A stretch of DNA of 32,044 nt from Paulinella micropora (lineage: Eukaryota > Cercozoa > Imbricatea > Euglyphida): assembly GCA_009731375.1 (NCBI GenBank), contig BJOX01000286.1, forward strand, positions 168,848 to 200,891, given 5' to 3'. Positions 1-8,832 of the stretch are shown here, piece after piece. Numbering within the stretch: the first letter of the stretch is position 1; each line of letters starts with the position of its first letter. The notes below the pieces were generated by a model. The model was given only the letters and a program-made list of their open reading frames with translations. It did no database searches and was not told the DNA's origin. The position numbers and the translations under genes are program-made.

Positions 1-36
1 AATAATAATAATAATAATAATGAAAACAATAATAAC

Positions 37-76
<40 letters not shown>
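1..76. repeat. (TAA)n microsatellite, tail of SINE copy 1
   Basis: Almost pure TAA repeat with a few interruptions. It joins the body of the minus-strand SINE at 77, so it is the 3' tail of that SINE ((TTA)n on the SINE strand). Confidence 0.9.
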
Positions 77-344
77 GTGCTTCTCTGTCAATGGCTGATG
101 CAAATCTGCACATGCGCCTCCATCGTCTCACCCGTGAGGGGAGTACGAAGAATTGACGATAAGCTCTAATGACACCCCCGCAAGGGCAGTTCCAACACTT
201 CCAGACGGGCCGGTATGTTCAATGAAAATACTGGTCCAGAAATAGACCGGTATGTTCAATGAAAATACTGGTGGCACCGACGGGAATCGAACTGGCGACA
301 GGGCCCAGATGGTAGAACTTGACCACTGGGCTATCACGGTGTCC
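77..344 (-). mobile_element. tRNA-derived SINE, copy 1 (full length)
   Basis: On the minus strand the element starts at 344 with a tRNA-like head: an A box (TAGCCCAGTGG) and, about 30 bp on, a B box (AGTTCGATTCC), the internal RNA polymerase III promoter of tRNAs and tRNA-derived SINEs. Two tandem copies of a roughly 35-bp unit (CCAGTATTTTCATTGAACAT...) follow, then a unique body ending in GAGAAGCAC, then the (TTA)n tail at 1-76. The acceptor and T stems are mismatched, so it is not a working tRNA. The same layout recurs in plus orientation at 30484-30749. There is no coding capacity, so it would need a partner LINE to move. Confidence 0.8.
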
Positions 345-373
345 ATAATAATAATAATAATAATAATAATAAT
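345..373. repeat. (TAA)n run entering the first assembly gap
   Basis: Trinucleotide run at the head side of SINE copy 1. It is probably the tail of another SINE into which copy 1 inserted. Confidence 0.7.
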
Positions 374-866
374 NNNNNNNNNNNNNNNNNNNNNNNNNNN
401 NNNNNNNNNNNNNNNNNNNNNNNNNNNNNNNNNNNNNNNNNNNNNNNNNNNNNNNNNNNNNNNNNNNNNNNNNNNNNNNNNNNNNNNNNNNNNNNNNNNN
501 NNNNNNNNNNNNNNNNNNNNNNNNNNNNNNNNNNNNNNNNNNNNNNNNNNNNNNNNNNNNNNNNNNNNNNNNNNNNNNNNNNNNNNNNNNNNNNNNNNNN
601 NNNNNNNNNNNNNNNNNNNNNNNNNNNNNNNNNNNNNNNNNNNNNNNNNNNNNNNNNNNNNNNNNNNNNNNNNNNNNNNNNNNNNNNNNNNNNNNNNNNN
701 NNNNNNNNNNNNNNNNNNNNNNNNNNNNNNNNNNNNNNNNNNNNNNNNNNNNNNNNNNNNNNNNNNNNNNNNNNNNNNNNNNNNNNNNNNNNNNNNNNNN
801 NNNNNNNNNNNNNNNNNNNNNNNNNNNNNNNNNNNNNNNNNNNNNNNNNNNNNNNNNNNNNNNNNN
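374..866. other. assembly gap (N run)
   Basis: 493 undetermined bases between two SINE fragments and microsatellite. The missing sequence probably includes the rest of SINE copy 2. Confidence 1.
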
Positions 867-974
867 TCCAGACGGAGCGGTATGTTCAATGAAAATACTG
901 GTGGCACCGACGGGAATCGAACTGGCGACAGGGCCCAGATGGTAGAACTTGATCACTGGGCTATCACGGCGTCC
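867..974 (-). mobile_element. tRNA-derived SINE, copy 2 (cut by the gap)
   Basis: Contains the tRNA-like head (minus strand, from 974) and one 35-bp unit nearly identical to copy 1; the body is lost in the gap. Its head abuts the TAA tail of copy 3, so SINEs here have inserted into one another's tails. Confidence 0.75.
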
Positions 975-999
975 ATTAATAATAATAATAATAATAATA

Positions 1000-1047
1000 G
1001 TGCTTCTCTGTCAATGGCTGATGCATTTCTGCACATGCGCCTCCATC
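1000..1047 (-). mobile_element. tRNA-derived SINE, copy 3 (3' end only)
   Basis: Only the last 48 bp of the SINE body are present (reverse complement of GATGGAGGCGCATGTGCAG... to GAGAAGCAC), with a (TAA)n tail at 977-999. The head side is replaced by TAA repeat at 1048. Confidence 0.7.
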
Positions 1048-1087
<40 letters not shown>

Positions 1088-1190
1088 TCAAAAATAATAA
1101 TAGTAACAGTAAAAACAATAACAATAGTAATGATGATAATAAGAAGAAGTAAGAATAAGTGATGTAATAATAGTACTGATAGTAGTAGAA

Positions 1191-1224
<34 letters not shown>

Positions 1225-1229
1225 AAGTG

Positions 1230-1326
<97 letters not shown>

Positions 1327-1355
1327 TAGTAGTAGTAGCAGTAGTAGTAGTAGCG
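1048..1355. repeat. compound microsatellite (AAT)n and (TAG)n
   Basis: A TAA/AAT run to about 1085 degrades through AAC/AAG-like triplets, then a long TAG array with GCA interruptions occupies about 1171-1355. Reading frames through it are poly-Asn, poly-Ser or poly-Val artefacts. Confidence 0.9.
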
Positions 1356-1469
1356 TTAGTGGTTGTCTGTCAAAGAACGAAAGAAAGAGAAAGAAAAATA
1401 TGAGAAATATCAGCAGTTTTCAATATTGTGACCGCCTCATGCGTAGCATGTGCGCTGTGCCATGAGCAG

Positions 1470-2469
1470 GAGATTGATCAACACGAGCGGGAACACGCAG
1501 CCTACCTCCTACGTGTCAAGAAGGTACACACGCCCCTCCTGCCCACCTCAATCGGCCCTTCACCTCGCTCTGACTGCCGCCTTTTTGCCATTCTGTTCGC
1601 ATCGCATGGACACTGCCATTTGTACAGGTGGAGGAGGACGACGCGAGGCTCAGACTGCAGGTCACAGATACCCGCCTGCTCTTTTGCCTATTGTTTTCTC
1701 TCACCCGGCTTACTTCATAATGTGTCAGTTTTTTCGGTGATGCAAACGTTTTCTGATGGTTCGCGTGTGCAAGCATGCATGTCGTAACCCCCTACACAAG
1801 CACACCTCTTTCACAGCTTGTCCCAAGTCCATGCAAGAGTATGTGCGAAGGGAAGTAGGAAAATCCAGAGAGCAAACAAGAAGTTTGTGCATATGGATGC
1901 ATATGGAGAGAAGGGATTCTAATTTTTGTTTATTTTTCTCCTTGCTGCCTTGGATTTTTTTTGTTCTATCCTTTGGCTTGATTAGGAGCAGGCTGAGAAG
2001 TTAAGGCGCGAGATGGCCGAGAAGCATCGGTCTCTCCTTTGTCATGCTTTTCAACAGCAATTACAATTTGCAGGGTGGGGCCATGCAAAAACGAAATGCT
2101 AAATCACTACGCATGTGCTGCAGAGGAAATACTGACTGGGCGTCCTAGCTAAGCTTAGTTTTCTTTCCACTTTTGTTGTTTTCCCCACCTATTTCTTTTC
2201 CCTCCCTTTCTGTTCATGTTTCTTCTGGTCTTGGTTTTCCTTGGTTACTTTTATATCTTCTCTTCTATCACTTCGTTTCAGGGGCGAGGACGAGCAGGAC
2301 TACGCCTTGCTAGGTCACCTGTCCGCATGTGATAATATCTGCAAAGCATGTTTAGTTTTTCAGCTGCCTAACCACCTTCATCAGCGTGCTGGTTCAGTGT
2401 TTCATATAATAATCTTGGATGTTGTGTACCGCAGAAAACAGAGAGCCTGAGCGCGATCGCCGACGCTGA
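1470..2469 (+). CDS. short-exon host gene, highly charged coiled-coil-like protein (5' end not found)
   Basis: Five short exons can be threaded with GT-AG introns and agreeing phases: 1470-1523, 1628-1660, 1992-2029, 2282-2313 and a terminal exon at 2435-2469 ending in TGA (an alternative acceptor at 2441 gives a different tail). The exons are only 32-54 nt. They encode a strongly charged, helix-prone product: EIDQHEREHAAYLLRVKK, VEEDDARLRLQ, AEKLRREMAEKHR, GEDEQDYALL and a basic tail. Each acceptor is CAG. The second exon ends in two codon bases completed by the third, and the third ends in one completed by the fourth, so chance alignment is unlikely. Upstream exons should exist but the microsatellite hides them. 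No family is recognised. An AATAAA at 2820-2825 is too far from the stop to be a confident polyadenylation signal. Confidence 0.5.
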
Positions 2470-2532
2470 ATTGTTCCCCATCCCAAAGCTTCTTCCCAGT
2501 TTCCTTACGATACCTCGTATCAGCTAGCCACC

Positions 2533-2573
<41 letters not shown>

Positions 2574-3234
2574 CTCTCTCCCCTCTCTCCCTCTCTCTCT
2601 CTCTCTCTCTTCTTTTTCTTCCTCCCACTTCCCCCCTCTTTCTCGCTTGTGTATCTTTCTTGCCTACTCAGTCGTCTCACGTTTTTCGGGCGCATGCTTC
2701 CACTTCAAGTTTGTGATAATCCTTCACCTCTATTTCTTTCTTCTTAAGCTTGCACTCTGACGATTTATGATATGAAATTATGTTGAATTTGGTTGAGTAA
2801 ACTGATACTACCGGGCATCAATAAATATATTCTTTTAGCACCGAACCGGCAAAAGATCTGAGTATCAGAACAATCAGTGCCAATCCAGCTTTGTGGACCG
2901 AGTGGGTATATCTGCCACCACAAATTGGGTCCAGTTCTTGTTCCGTTCTTAACTTATGATACCTACTATTCGTTTCAGCCGTTCGCTACTGTTGGACAAG
3001 GTATAATCATTAAAGTCATTCTTCTGTACATCGTACGTCAATAGTTAGTAGGTTATGAAGCATTGAAGCGCCAGAAGCGCACTGGCAGGAACTCTTGGAG
3101 AGTGTCTACAAGAAGTGAAGAAATGCTGAGCTGGCCCCAACACCCAGAGGGACGTTGTCGCGTTAGTGTTTTGTGCCAGAGCAGAATTAATTTCTGCTTA
3201 CTGTGTGTGGTTGATAGGTATCTGGTGAGGCACT
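2470..3234. other. non-coding stretch with (CT)n tract
   Basis: Holds a CT microsatellite at about 2531-2611 and AT-rich sequence with an AATAAA at 2820. A short frame near 3066-3116 (HWQELLESVYKK then stop) resembles a fragment of coding sequence but cannot be tied to a gene. Confidence 0.6.
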
Positions 3235-3933
3235 GTGCAAGTTGAGCTGAGTCTCAGCGCAGTGGGTGGTGGTTCGAGGCAGTCAGAGCTCAGCCAGCAG
3301 ACACGCTCGTTTTTGGAGTTTATCGCAGTAGTTGGACTTTTCCCCAGCCGTGGTGGAGAATCCCATCTCAACAGAACCAGTCGTCGGGACAAGTGGCCTT
3401 GCTTCCCTGTCGCCGAAGTAGTACAGGTCGCACAAGAACACAATAACGAGAATCTGTACAAGGGAAGTAATAACACCCAAAGAGAGAGAGGCAAGCAGGT
3501 AGTTTTCAATACAGTTTCGACGACGAAAGACTCTGAACTAAAATGCTACTGCTGCAAGCAAACTGAGCATATGTGTTATGAATGTAAGTCAAAGTGTGTG
3601 CGAACAGATTGCAGAGAGGGTAAGAGAGGTATAAGACATACAGGTAGTGATTGTTCTTTTACTAAATGCATAACAGCTAGACAGGGAAAGACAGTTAAGC
3701 CTAAGTCCACAGATGACCCAAAAAGCACACTCACAAAGATAGCTCTTCTGATAGATCTAGCTCTAGACACAAACCCAATCGAACTAGGTCCCTGCATAGC
3801 TTCTAGCTTATCTAATCGACCTGCCTTAGCTATCTCGTCTAATCCCCTATACTTGTCTACGATTGCTTTCCAGAATTTTGCAGGTTCTCCTTCTGCCTCA
3901 GGCAACAATGCCATAGCATCCGGATTCTGCTGA
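3235..3933 (+). CDS. uncertain Cys-rich reading frame
   Basis: An open frame with a cluster CYCC...CYECKSKC...C near 3543-3610 and further Cys/His residues, spaced loosely like the zinc-binding tail seen at the C terminus of some piggyBac-type transposases. The rest is low in complexity or unfamiliar, and its second half overlaps an opposite-strand frame (3576-4066) that looks more protein-like. It starts at a non-ATG codon, so if real it is an exon or a remnant. Either strand could be a chance frame. Confidence 0.2.
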   Translation: MQVELSLSAVGGGSRQSELSQQTRSFLEFIAVVGLFPSRGGESHLNRTSRRDKWPCFPVAEVVQVAQEHNNENLYKGSNNTQRERGKQVVFNTVSTTKDSELKCYCCKQTEHMCYECKSKCVRTDCREGKRGIRHTGSDCSFTKCITARQGKTVKPKSTDDPKSTLTKIALLIDLALDTNPIELGPCIASSLSNRPALAISSNPLYLSTIAFQNFAGSPSASGNNAIASGFC

Positions 3934-4066
3934 CATGAGGAGATGAGGTATGCTAACAACTCGTCTTTTAGCTCTCTACGTCTCCTTACATGATCATTCT
4001 TCTCTTCATCTCTCTTCTGTCTTTCTTCATCATCCAACTCACGTTTGTGACAGATTGTGGTCTCTG
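3576..4066 (-). pseudogene. Copia-type Gag-like fragment (UBN2-like)
   Basis: The minus-strand frame opens after a stop near 4067 and reads a charged stretch (DDEERQKRDEEKNDHVRRRR) followed by LLAYLISSC and KFWKAIVDKYRGLDEIAKA, ending in RLDKLEAMQ. A tryptophan-led helix, a short gap and an L-x-x-L pattern are typical of the UBN2/Ty1-Copia Gag core. Beyond about 3790 the frame loses this character. No zinc knuckle, protease or reverse transcriptase follows, so it is at most a fragment. Assignment is by pattern only. Confidence 0.3.
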
Positions 4067-4356
4067 ACTCTTAACAACTGTTGGTGAAGGTGCAGATTCT
4101 GTCTTGATAAGACTGGGGAGAACTATTGGCTTTCCATCAATTAACTAACTGTGTGTTAACTAACCTAAGAATAGCTATTAAAGTAGTCTCGTAAGTCTTA
4201 AAGTCTTTGATGTTTCTGGGAAGAGGAGGAATCTTCAAATCTAATTTCACTTTCGGGTATTGGGTAGGTAAGGCCATGTCTTACCTGTGGGCTTACCCGA
4301 GCTACTTGACCAGGAAGGGTAGCACGATTAACAAGAGGAAAGGACCAAGGAAGTGA

Positions 4357-5043
4357 AAGTTCATATGTGTAGGAGAGAAGCAAGAAGAGGAAGAGAGCGA
4401 GTCATCACAAGACGAAGGAGAGTCAGTTGATCCACAAGAGGATGAGGACATAGAATCACCAGAACAGTCTGATCATGAGAGTCGGCGAGATGACGAGAAT
4501 AATGAGCCTGATGATGCACTACAAATCATACAGTGGATACATATGAATGTGGAGATAAAGAAGAAGGAGAGCAAGAAGAGGCCTCAGACTAATCCTATCC
4601 CTATTCCCATTCCCCACACTCATCAGCAAGTTAAGCCCTTGGCTAGAACCCCGCAAGACTTTAGAGAGATTGACCTCTTGGTACTAACTGAAGAGGCCTT
4701 CAAAATCATCACTCCCTAGTACCTATCCAAAAAGAACGATATCGTCATCTGCCAGCTCTGCAACGCCAGTTTTAAAGGGAAAACTAGAGTGGAATTGAAG
4801 ATACATGCAAAAGGGCGGTCACACAGGAAGAAGTGGAGAAAGTTGGGGCTGGACGGCCTAGCGAATACTTTCGGCTACGATCCCTACATGTAGTACGACG
4901 TGGCTTACGGCGAGCATCGGGACAGCGACTGGAAGTTCGGCGACGAGGATGAGGTTTGGCTTCAGCTAATCTTACTGGCCGAGGCAAGCGGAACCATTAA
5001 TTGCTCACCAGGAGGGTGGGAAAACCATGATCTTTATAAGTAG
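4357..5043 (+). pseudogene. acidic protein with U1/zf-met type C2H2 finger, broken by in-frame TAG codons
   Basis: One frame stays coding-like for about 690 nt but is interrupted by TAG at 4717-4719 and 4891-4893 before a final TAG at 5041-5043. The first part is acidic and Ser/Glu-rich. After the first TAG comes ICQLCNASF...KIHAKGRSHRKKW, matching the pattern C-x2-C...F...H-x(5-6)-H with the GR/K-x-H-x-K ending of U1-like (zf-met/jaz) fingers, which bind RNA or DNA. The last part (DVAYGEHRDSDWKFGDEDEV) is acidic and unfamiliar. Every break could be CAG to TAG. It lacks an early ATG, so it is a fragment or the exon of a larger dead gene. Confidence 0.4.
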
Positions 5044-5150
5044 CGGCGCTGGGGACGATAGGGTGAGCGAACTTAGTAACGGACTTATGGATATTTAGAT
5101 ATTAAGGCAGACAATATTAATAATGTCAGTGTTCTTAATAAGATTTTGAA

Positions 5151-5266
5151 TAAGTTTAAGTGCGAAGTCTTAGTACAATTACTACATCACATTAAAGGAA
5201 AAGGTTATTTTGAATAATTATAAGTTTAAGTTCGCATGCGAAGTCTTACTACAATTACTACACCAC
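5151..5266. repeat. direct repeat pair of about 40-46 bp
   Basis: TAAGTTTAAG...GCGAAGTCTTA.TACAATTACTACA.CAC occurs at 5151-5190 and again at 5221-5266, where a 6-base insertion gives GTTCGCATGCGAAG. Confidence 0.7.
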
Positions 5267-5460
5267 GGGCCAAAGTTCTCACATAGGGGATGAGAGATGA
5301 GGGATGGGAGATGGTCGATGGTGGATATTCGATAGGGGATGCGAGATACTGATGTAAGGAATGAGCTCGATTATGACAGCTGAAGATGGCATGGGAGACT
5401 CTAACATATGAAATAATATATATTTTTTCTACATATATTTTTCTACAGGTACTTACTTTT

Positions 5461-5496
5461 AAATACAGGTACGCACATAAATACAGGTACGCACAG
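5461..5496. repeat. 18-bp tandem duplication
   Basis: AAATACAGGTACGCACAT is followed directly by AAATACAGGTACGCACAG. A partial third unit (CTACAGGTACTTAC) precedes it. Confidence 0.75.
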
Positions 5497-5695
5497 CGCA
5501 GCAAAGTGCGCTTCAATATCTTGTTTCTAAAAATATATAGTAGCAAAGTGTGTCAGTCTGTCCGTCATCAGTTCAAGGAAACCAAACTACTTTTTAGCGG
5601 CGGGGCCGGCCTGAAAGATCACGGGAAGAATATTTTGGACGGGCCGGCCTGTCTTTTTTGCGGAAACGCAACCTTTTTTTCGCTATCAATTCCAC

Positions 5696-5721
5696 GGAAA
5701 AAATCGGGCCGCCCGATTTTT
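5696..5721. repeat. perfect GC-core hairpin
   Basis: An A-run, then TCGGGC-c-GCCCGA, then a T-run forms an inverted repeat with arms of about 11 bp. It looks like a bacterial terminator, but in eukaryotic non-coding DNA it is more likely a repeat end. Confidence 0.5.
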
Positions 5722-6262
5722 CTATGGAAAAAGAAAAGAAAAAATAATAAATAATAACATCTTCTTCCTTGCATGAGCCTTACATGCATCCTTCCCTCCA
5801 TACGTCTTCATAAACACTAGGGGGTTCGAGGATCCGGGCCCCGGCCGCGGGCAACTAAACGCGATAACGCTTCGGGCATTTAGCTAGTTTAGATTATAAG
5901 CTATTATATGGCGCGGCTAGCTTGTTACCTGCGATATATCGATCTTCTAATTGCAATTGAAGCATTCACATGTTTCATCCTTTCCTCATATGTCTCCTCG
6001 TGCTCTTTGCTTTTTTGCCTGTGTCTGTTTTAATTTTAAAATTTCTTTGCTATTGCTTTTCTTTGATTAGCCTATATATATTATAATTAATATTAATTAT
6101 AATATTATATTATATATATTTTTCTCTGTTTGCTCTCTTTTCTAATCTATCTCATTTTGTTATTGAGTTTACTAGTACTACATGTACAAGTTCATGATCA
6201 ATTTTGCAACACACTAATGATTAAAATTCTAAGTTGGAAAAATAAAATAAAAATAAAAAACA

Positions 6263-6292
6263 GAATTCAAAGTTTTTGAAACTTTCGAATTC
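6263..6292. repeat. short hairpin GAATTC-AAAGTTT / AAACTTT-C-GAATTC
   Basis: Inverted repeat with 13-bp arms and a single bulged base, 38 bp outside the left inverted repeat of the large element. Confidence 0.5.
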
Positions 6293-6329
6293 CCTATCTA
6301 GCCTATAGCGCTAGCTATAAGATATAGCT

Positions 6330-6357
6330 CTTGGTCACGCAGAAGTACCACTAAAAT
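6330..6357 (+). repeat. left terminal inverted repeat
   Basis: Begins CTTGGTCACGCAG and ends CCACTAAAAT. It is the exact reverse complement of 27086-27113 over 28 bp, and no other copy was seen in the window. Confidence 0.8.
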
Positions 6358-6416
6358 CATCACATAAAAGAAACACATATGAAATCAGTAGAAAAGCATG
6401 CCGGCTGTCGGAAAAC

Positions 6417-6432
6417 ACTTTTATGCATAAAT
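6417..6432. repeat. palindrome copy near the left end
   Basis: ACTTTTATGCATAAAT, a partly mutated copy of the 18-bp palindrome ACTTTTATGCATAAAAGT, about 60 bp inside the left inverted repeat. It ties this end to the distant right half of the element. Confidence 0.75.
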
Positions 6433-6605
6433 GCTGTAAGTGAGGGAAAGCTGTTGCCAAAAAAAAGGTAAACAAGTTTTGCCCAAAAAACCCCAGCCTA
6501 TGTGTGGATCCCTCAGGATCAAAGAAGAGAGAAAAGTCGTGCTAAAAAGGATGTCTATATCCTATTATCAAACACAGCACAGCTCCTCGGTAAACTGGTC
6601 TCTGA

Positions 6606-8774
6606 TCAGAAGAGAGAAAGAAGATACAGCATATCAAGTTTGGGGACACACACACCCACCTTGAATTACTCGATGCTATCTTTGGGGTGTACACTCAAAC
6701 CCTGATTTGGGAACGTACATACGGCCCACGATGTGAGGGTTACCTCCAGTACACAAACCCAAGAGCAACGGCCAGATTCCTCGCGACTGGTCAGGAGGCA
6801 GTCGATGTAACAAAAATGAAGACCAATCTGGGTTCGAAAAACTCGAGTGGTATATTTCATTTTTTTACAATGGAAATAAAGGCCTTGGAGGAGGGGAAGG
6901 CAGAGATGGAAAAAAGCATTAAGGCAGCAGGAGAAACTCATCCTGTGATTGATGAGTTAGAGAAGACCGACAGAGTTCTGACCAAGATCAGACTGTTGAT
7001 GGGTGCGTTACTGCACAAGGAGGCATGGAAGAGATGGATTCCTACCAAGGATCACTCTGTCCTTAAATCACTTAGTAACGCACCACCGGTCGCCAACAAA
7101 GCAGGTGTTGACCAATATGTGGAGAAATATAATTTTCTCAGATCTGCTTCTGAATTGGTGGCCTTTATCACTCATGCTCAAAAGCTGGTGATATCTGAGA
7201 AGAAGAAGGCGAAAGAGAATGAGGAGTTCGAGAAGACGATGAGACTGGAAAGAATGAAAGCAAAAGTGAGTGGTGCAAAGACACACCCTCCGACATATTT
7301 GACCCCACCAGCTCCTGCCCCACCAGCCCCTGCACCCTCGGGCTCAACTACGGTGGTGGTCACAAACACGGAGAAGAAGGACAGACAGAACATCATAAAT
7401 GCCTTCAAGGGGAAGAAAGGAGGAGTGGCAAGTCTCATGCTATATGCCAAGACGAGCTCAGACAAAGACTCTGATGCTTCGCTTTTGAGCAAGCTCAAAG
7501 AGATCAATGCCTGCATGAAGGCTTTTCCTTGCGACGAAACGCAGGAATACGAGGCCCTTGTTACTGTTTTTGACCAATCTCTAGTCTCGGAGGGATTTGA
7601 TCTGACACAGTACAAGTTTTTGAGAAAGAAGGAGGAGATTAAGAGAAACAATGCAACAGGCCTAGACGCTCAGTGTGAACTGGCGGTGGCCACACTCATT
7701 TCATATTTTCAATCTCATGGATACCAGCATCTCTGCACTGGTACTCTCATAGGATTTGAAATCTTTGAGACAGTGGCGATGAGTTTGAGGAGTGCTGTTG
7801 GCTTGGCGGCGACCCTTACGGAGGTAGTTTCCTCCTATGGGCTATTCTATGGCCGCAAGTCGATCATCCTCTATTTCTTTTCGGCGTTACACACAGTTAA
7901 CCCGAGTAAGCTTACTCAGCTCATACAACAATGCTCGACGTTTAGCTCAGTGAAGTCCAAGAACTTCCTCGAGACACACGTGTTCGAAAATACGGTTCAA
8001 AGCGTTGCTCCGTCAGCACTGTTTCAAGAAGTGATGAGTGCATGCTCAAACATGGACTCGCTCACGGAGGCACATACGGCACAGGCAGGCGGTGTACCTG
8101 TTGGCGCACAAGCCACGTACACAAACAGAGTTGCCGGTTGGAAGAGACAGAGAGAGCCAGACCTGAAGACCGCATGTTGGAGGTGGTTCGCGGGCTTGCA
8201 GTGTAAGGCACAGATGGAGAACAGAGACTGCTCTTTCAATCATGATAGGCAGAACCCAACAGCAAGGGCAAATTTTCTGAGCAGGACGGAAGGCAAGGAA
8301 CCGGGCCTTTTCAATATGCTTCAGATTGCCGCTGTGAACGAAGGTTGGTATGCCAATATGTGTGATGATGAGGAGTTACGAGAGGCAATCATTACCTACA
8401 TGAAGAGGATGAAGGAGAAGAAGGAGGAAAGGGAGAGACAAAAGAACTTAAAGGCCTCTCAAAGAGGACGAGAAGGAGGAGCAGGAGCAGGAGGACGAGG
8501 AGGAGGAGGAGGAGGAGGAGGAGGAGGAACATGGAGAGGAGCCTCGAGGTGGCAGGGAACCCCTCAGAGAGGAAGAGGAGGAGGTCGGGGATATACCCCT
8601 TATGGAGGGAGAGCTGTTCGAGCTCCAGCCCCCCCACCCAGAGGAGGAGGAGGCTCGTGGGCAAGCTCCAACCCAAATTTCGGTCGAGCTCAGGCCTACA
8701 ACACTGCCTCGGAGACCGATACGTCATCCTACCCGGACACTACTCAAGGTAATCGTTTCGAGGTGGTGGAATGA
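6606..8774 (+). CDS. gag: Ty3/Gypsy Gag, C-terminal part (ends in leaky-type UGA)
   Basis: Structural protein of the retrotransposon particle. The frame opens at 6606 after a stop, and the segment before its first ATG (6816) already looks coding (LLDAIFGVYTQTLIWERTYG), so the real N terminus lies elsewhere. An upstream frame near 6520-6606 looks like the preceding part shifted by a frameshift in a purine run. It shows charged helices, a Pro/Ala linker near 7300, a CCCH zinc finger (C-x8-C-x8-C-x3-H, about 8172-8243) in place of the usual CCHC knuckle, and an RG/G-rich basic tail (8460-8660) suited to RNA binding. It ends at TGA 8772-8774, in frame with pol. A likely N-terminal portion sits 9.7 kb downstream at 18032. 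Confidence 0.75.
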   Translation, partial: SEERKKIQHIKFGDTHTHLELLDAIFGVYTQTLIWERTYGPRCEGYLQYTNPRATARFLATGQEAVDVTKMKTNLGSKNSSGIFHFFTMEIKALEEGKAEMEKSIKAAGETHPVIDELEKTDRVLTKIRLLMGALLHKEAWKRWIPTKDHSVLKSLSNAPPVANKAGVDQYVEKYNFLRSASELVAFITHAQKLVISEKKKAKENEEFEKTMRLERMKAKVSGAKTHPPTYLTPPAPAPPAPAPSGSTTVVVTNTEKKDRQNIINAFKGKKGGVASLMLYAKTSSDKDSDASLLSKLKEINACMKAFPCDETQEYEALVTVFDQSLVSEGFDLTQYKFLRKKEEIKRNNATGLDAQCELAVATLISYFQSHGYQHLCTGTLIGFEIFETVAMSLRSAVGLAATLTEVVSSYGLFYGRKSIILYFFSALHTVNPSKLTQLIQQCSTFSSVKSKNFLETHVFENTVQSVAPSALFQEVMSACSNMDSLTEAHTAQAGGVPVGAQATYTNRVAGWKRQREPDLKTACWRWFAGLQCKAQMENRDCSFNHDRQNPTARANFLSRTEGKEPGLFNMLQIAAVNEGWYANMCDDEELREAIITYMKRMKEKKEERERQKNLKASQRGREGGAGAGGRGGGGGGGGGGTWRGASRWQGTPQRGRGGGRGYTPYGGRAVRAPAPPPRGGGGSWASSNPNFGRAQAYNTASETDTSSYPDTTQGNRFEVVE

Positions 8775-8832
8775 CTGGAGGGGGAAGAAGAGAGGAAGGA
8801 GAAGACTGTGAAGTTTAACCCTAAAGTCACAG
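8772..8832 (+). promoter_or_regulatory. candidate stop-codon readthrough signal between gag and pol
   Basis: TGA (8772-8774) is followed by CTGG, close to the known leaky UGA-CUA-G context, and 33 nt of open in-frame sequence. A hairpin follows at 8806-8832: CTGTGA and TCACAG form the outer stem, TTTA and TAAA the inner stem, around an ACCC loop. Gammaretroviruses use the same strategy with UAG. Function is inferred. Confidence 0.5.

Larger units (their letters stand above)
5044..6329. other. AT-rich non-coding region with small repeats
   Basis: No credible gene. It contains a direct repeat pair (5151-5190 and 5221-5266), degenerate GGGATGAGA-like repeats at 5286-5355, an 18-bp tandem duplication (5461-5496), GC-rich GGGCCGGCCTG twice near 5605 and 5639, and long AT runs (6070-6120). 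TAGCTA-rich sequence adjoins the inverted repeat at 6330. Confidence 0.6.

Noticed and set aside
285-344. A functional tRNA gene
   Set aside because: A and B boxes are present, but the acceptor and T stems mismatch and the same sequence recurs as the head of a longer repeat.
128-1152. Long frames across the first gap and microsatellites
   Set aside because: They are made of N and poly-Asn or poly-Ile from TAA repeats.
2402-2695. Arg/Glu-rich minus-strand frame
   Set aside because: Produced by the CT microsatellite; it overlaps the terminal exon of the plus-strand gene.
5696-5721. Rho-independent terminator
   Set aside because: The shape fits, but this is eukaryotic non-coding DNA with no bacterial-type gene beside it.
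8772-8774. A nuclear code with UGA as a sense codon
   Set aside because: The pol frame runs for over 1900 codons without another UGA and uses TGG for Trp, so a single stop is not reassignment.
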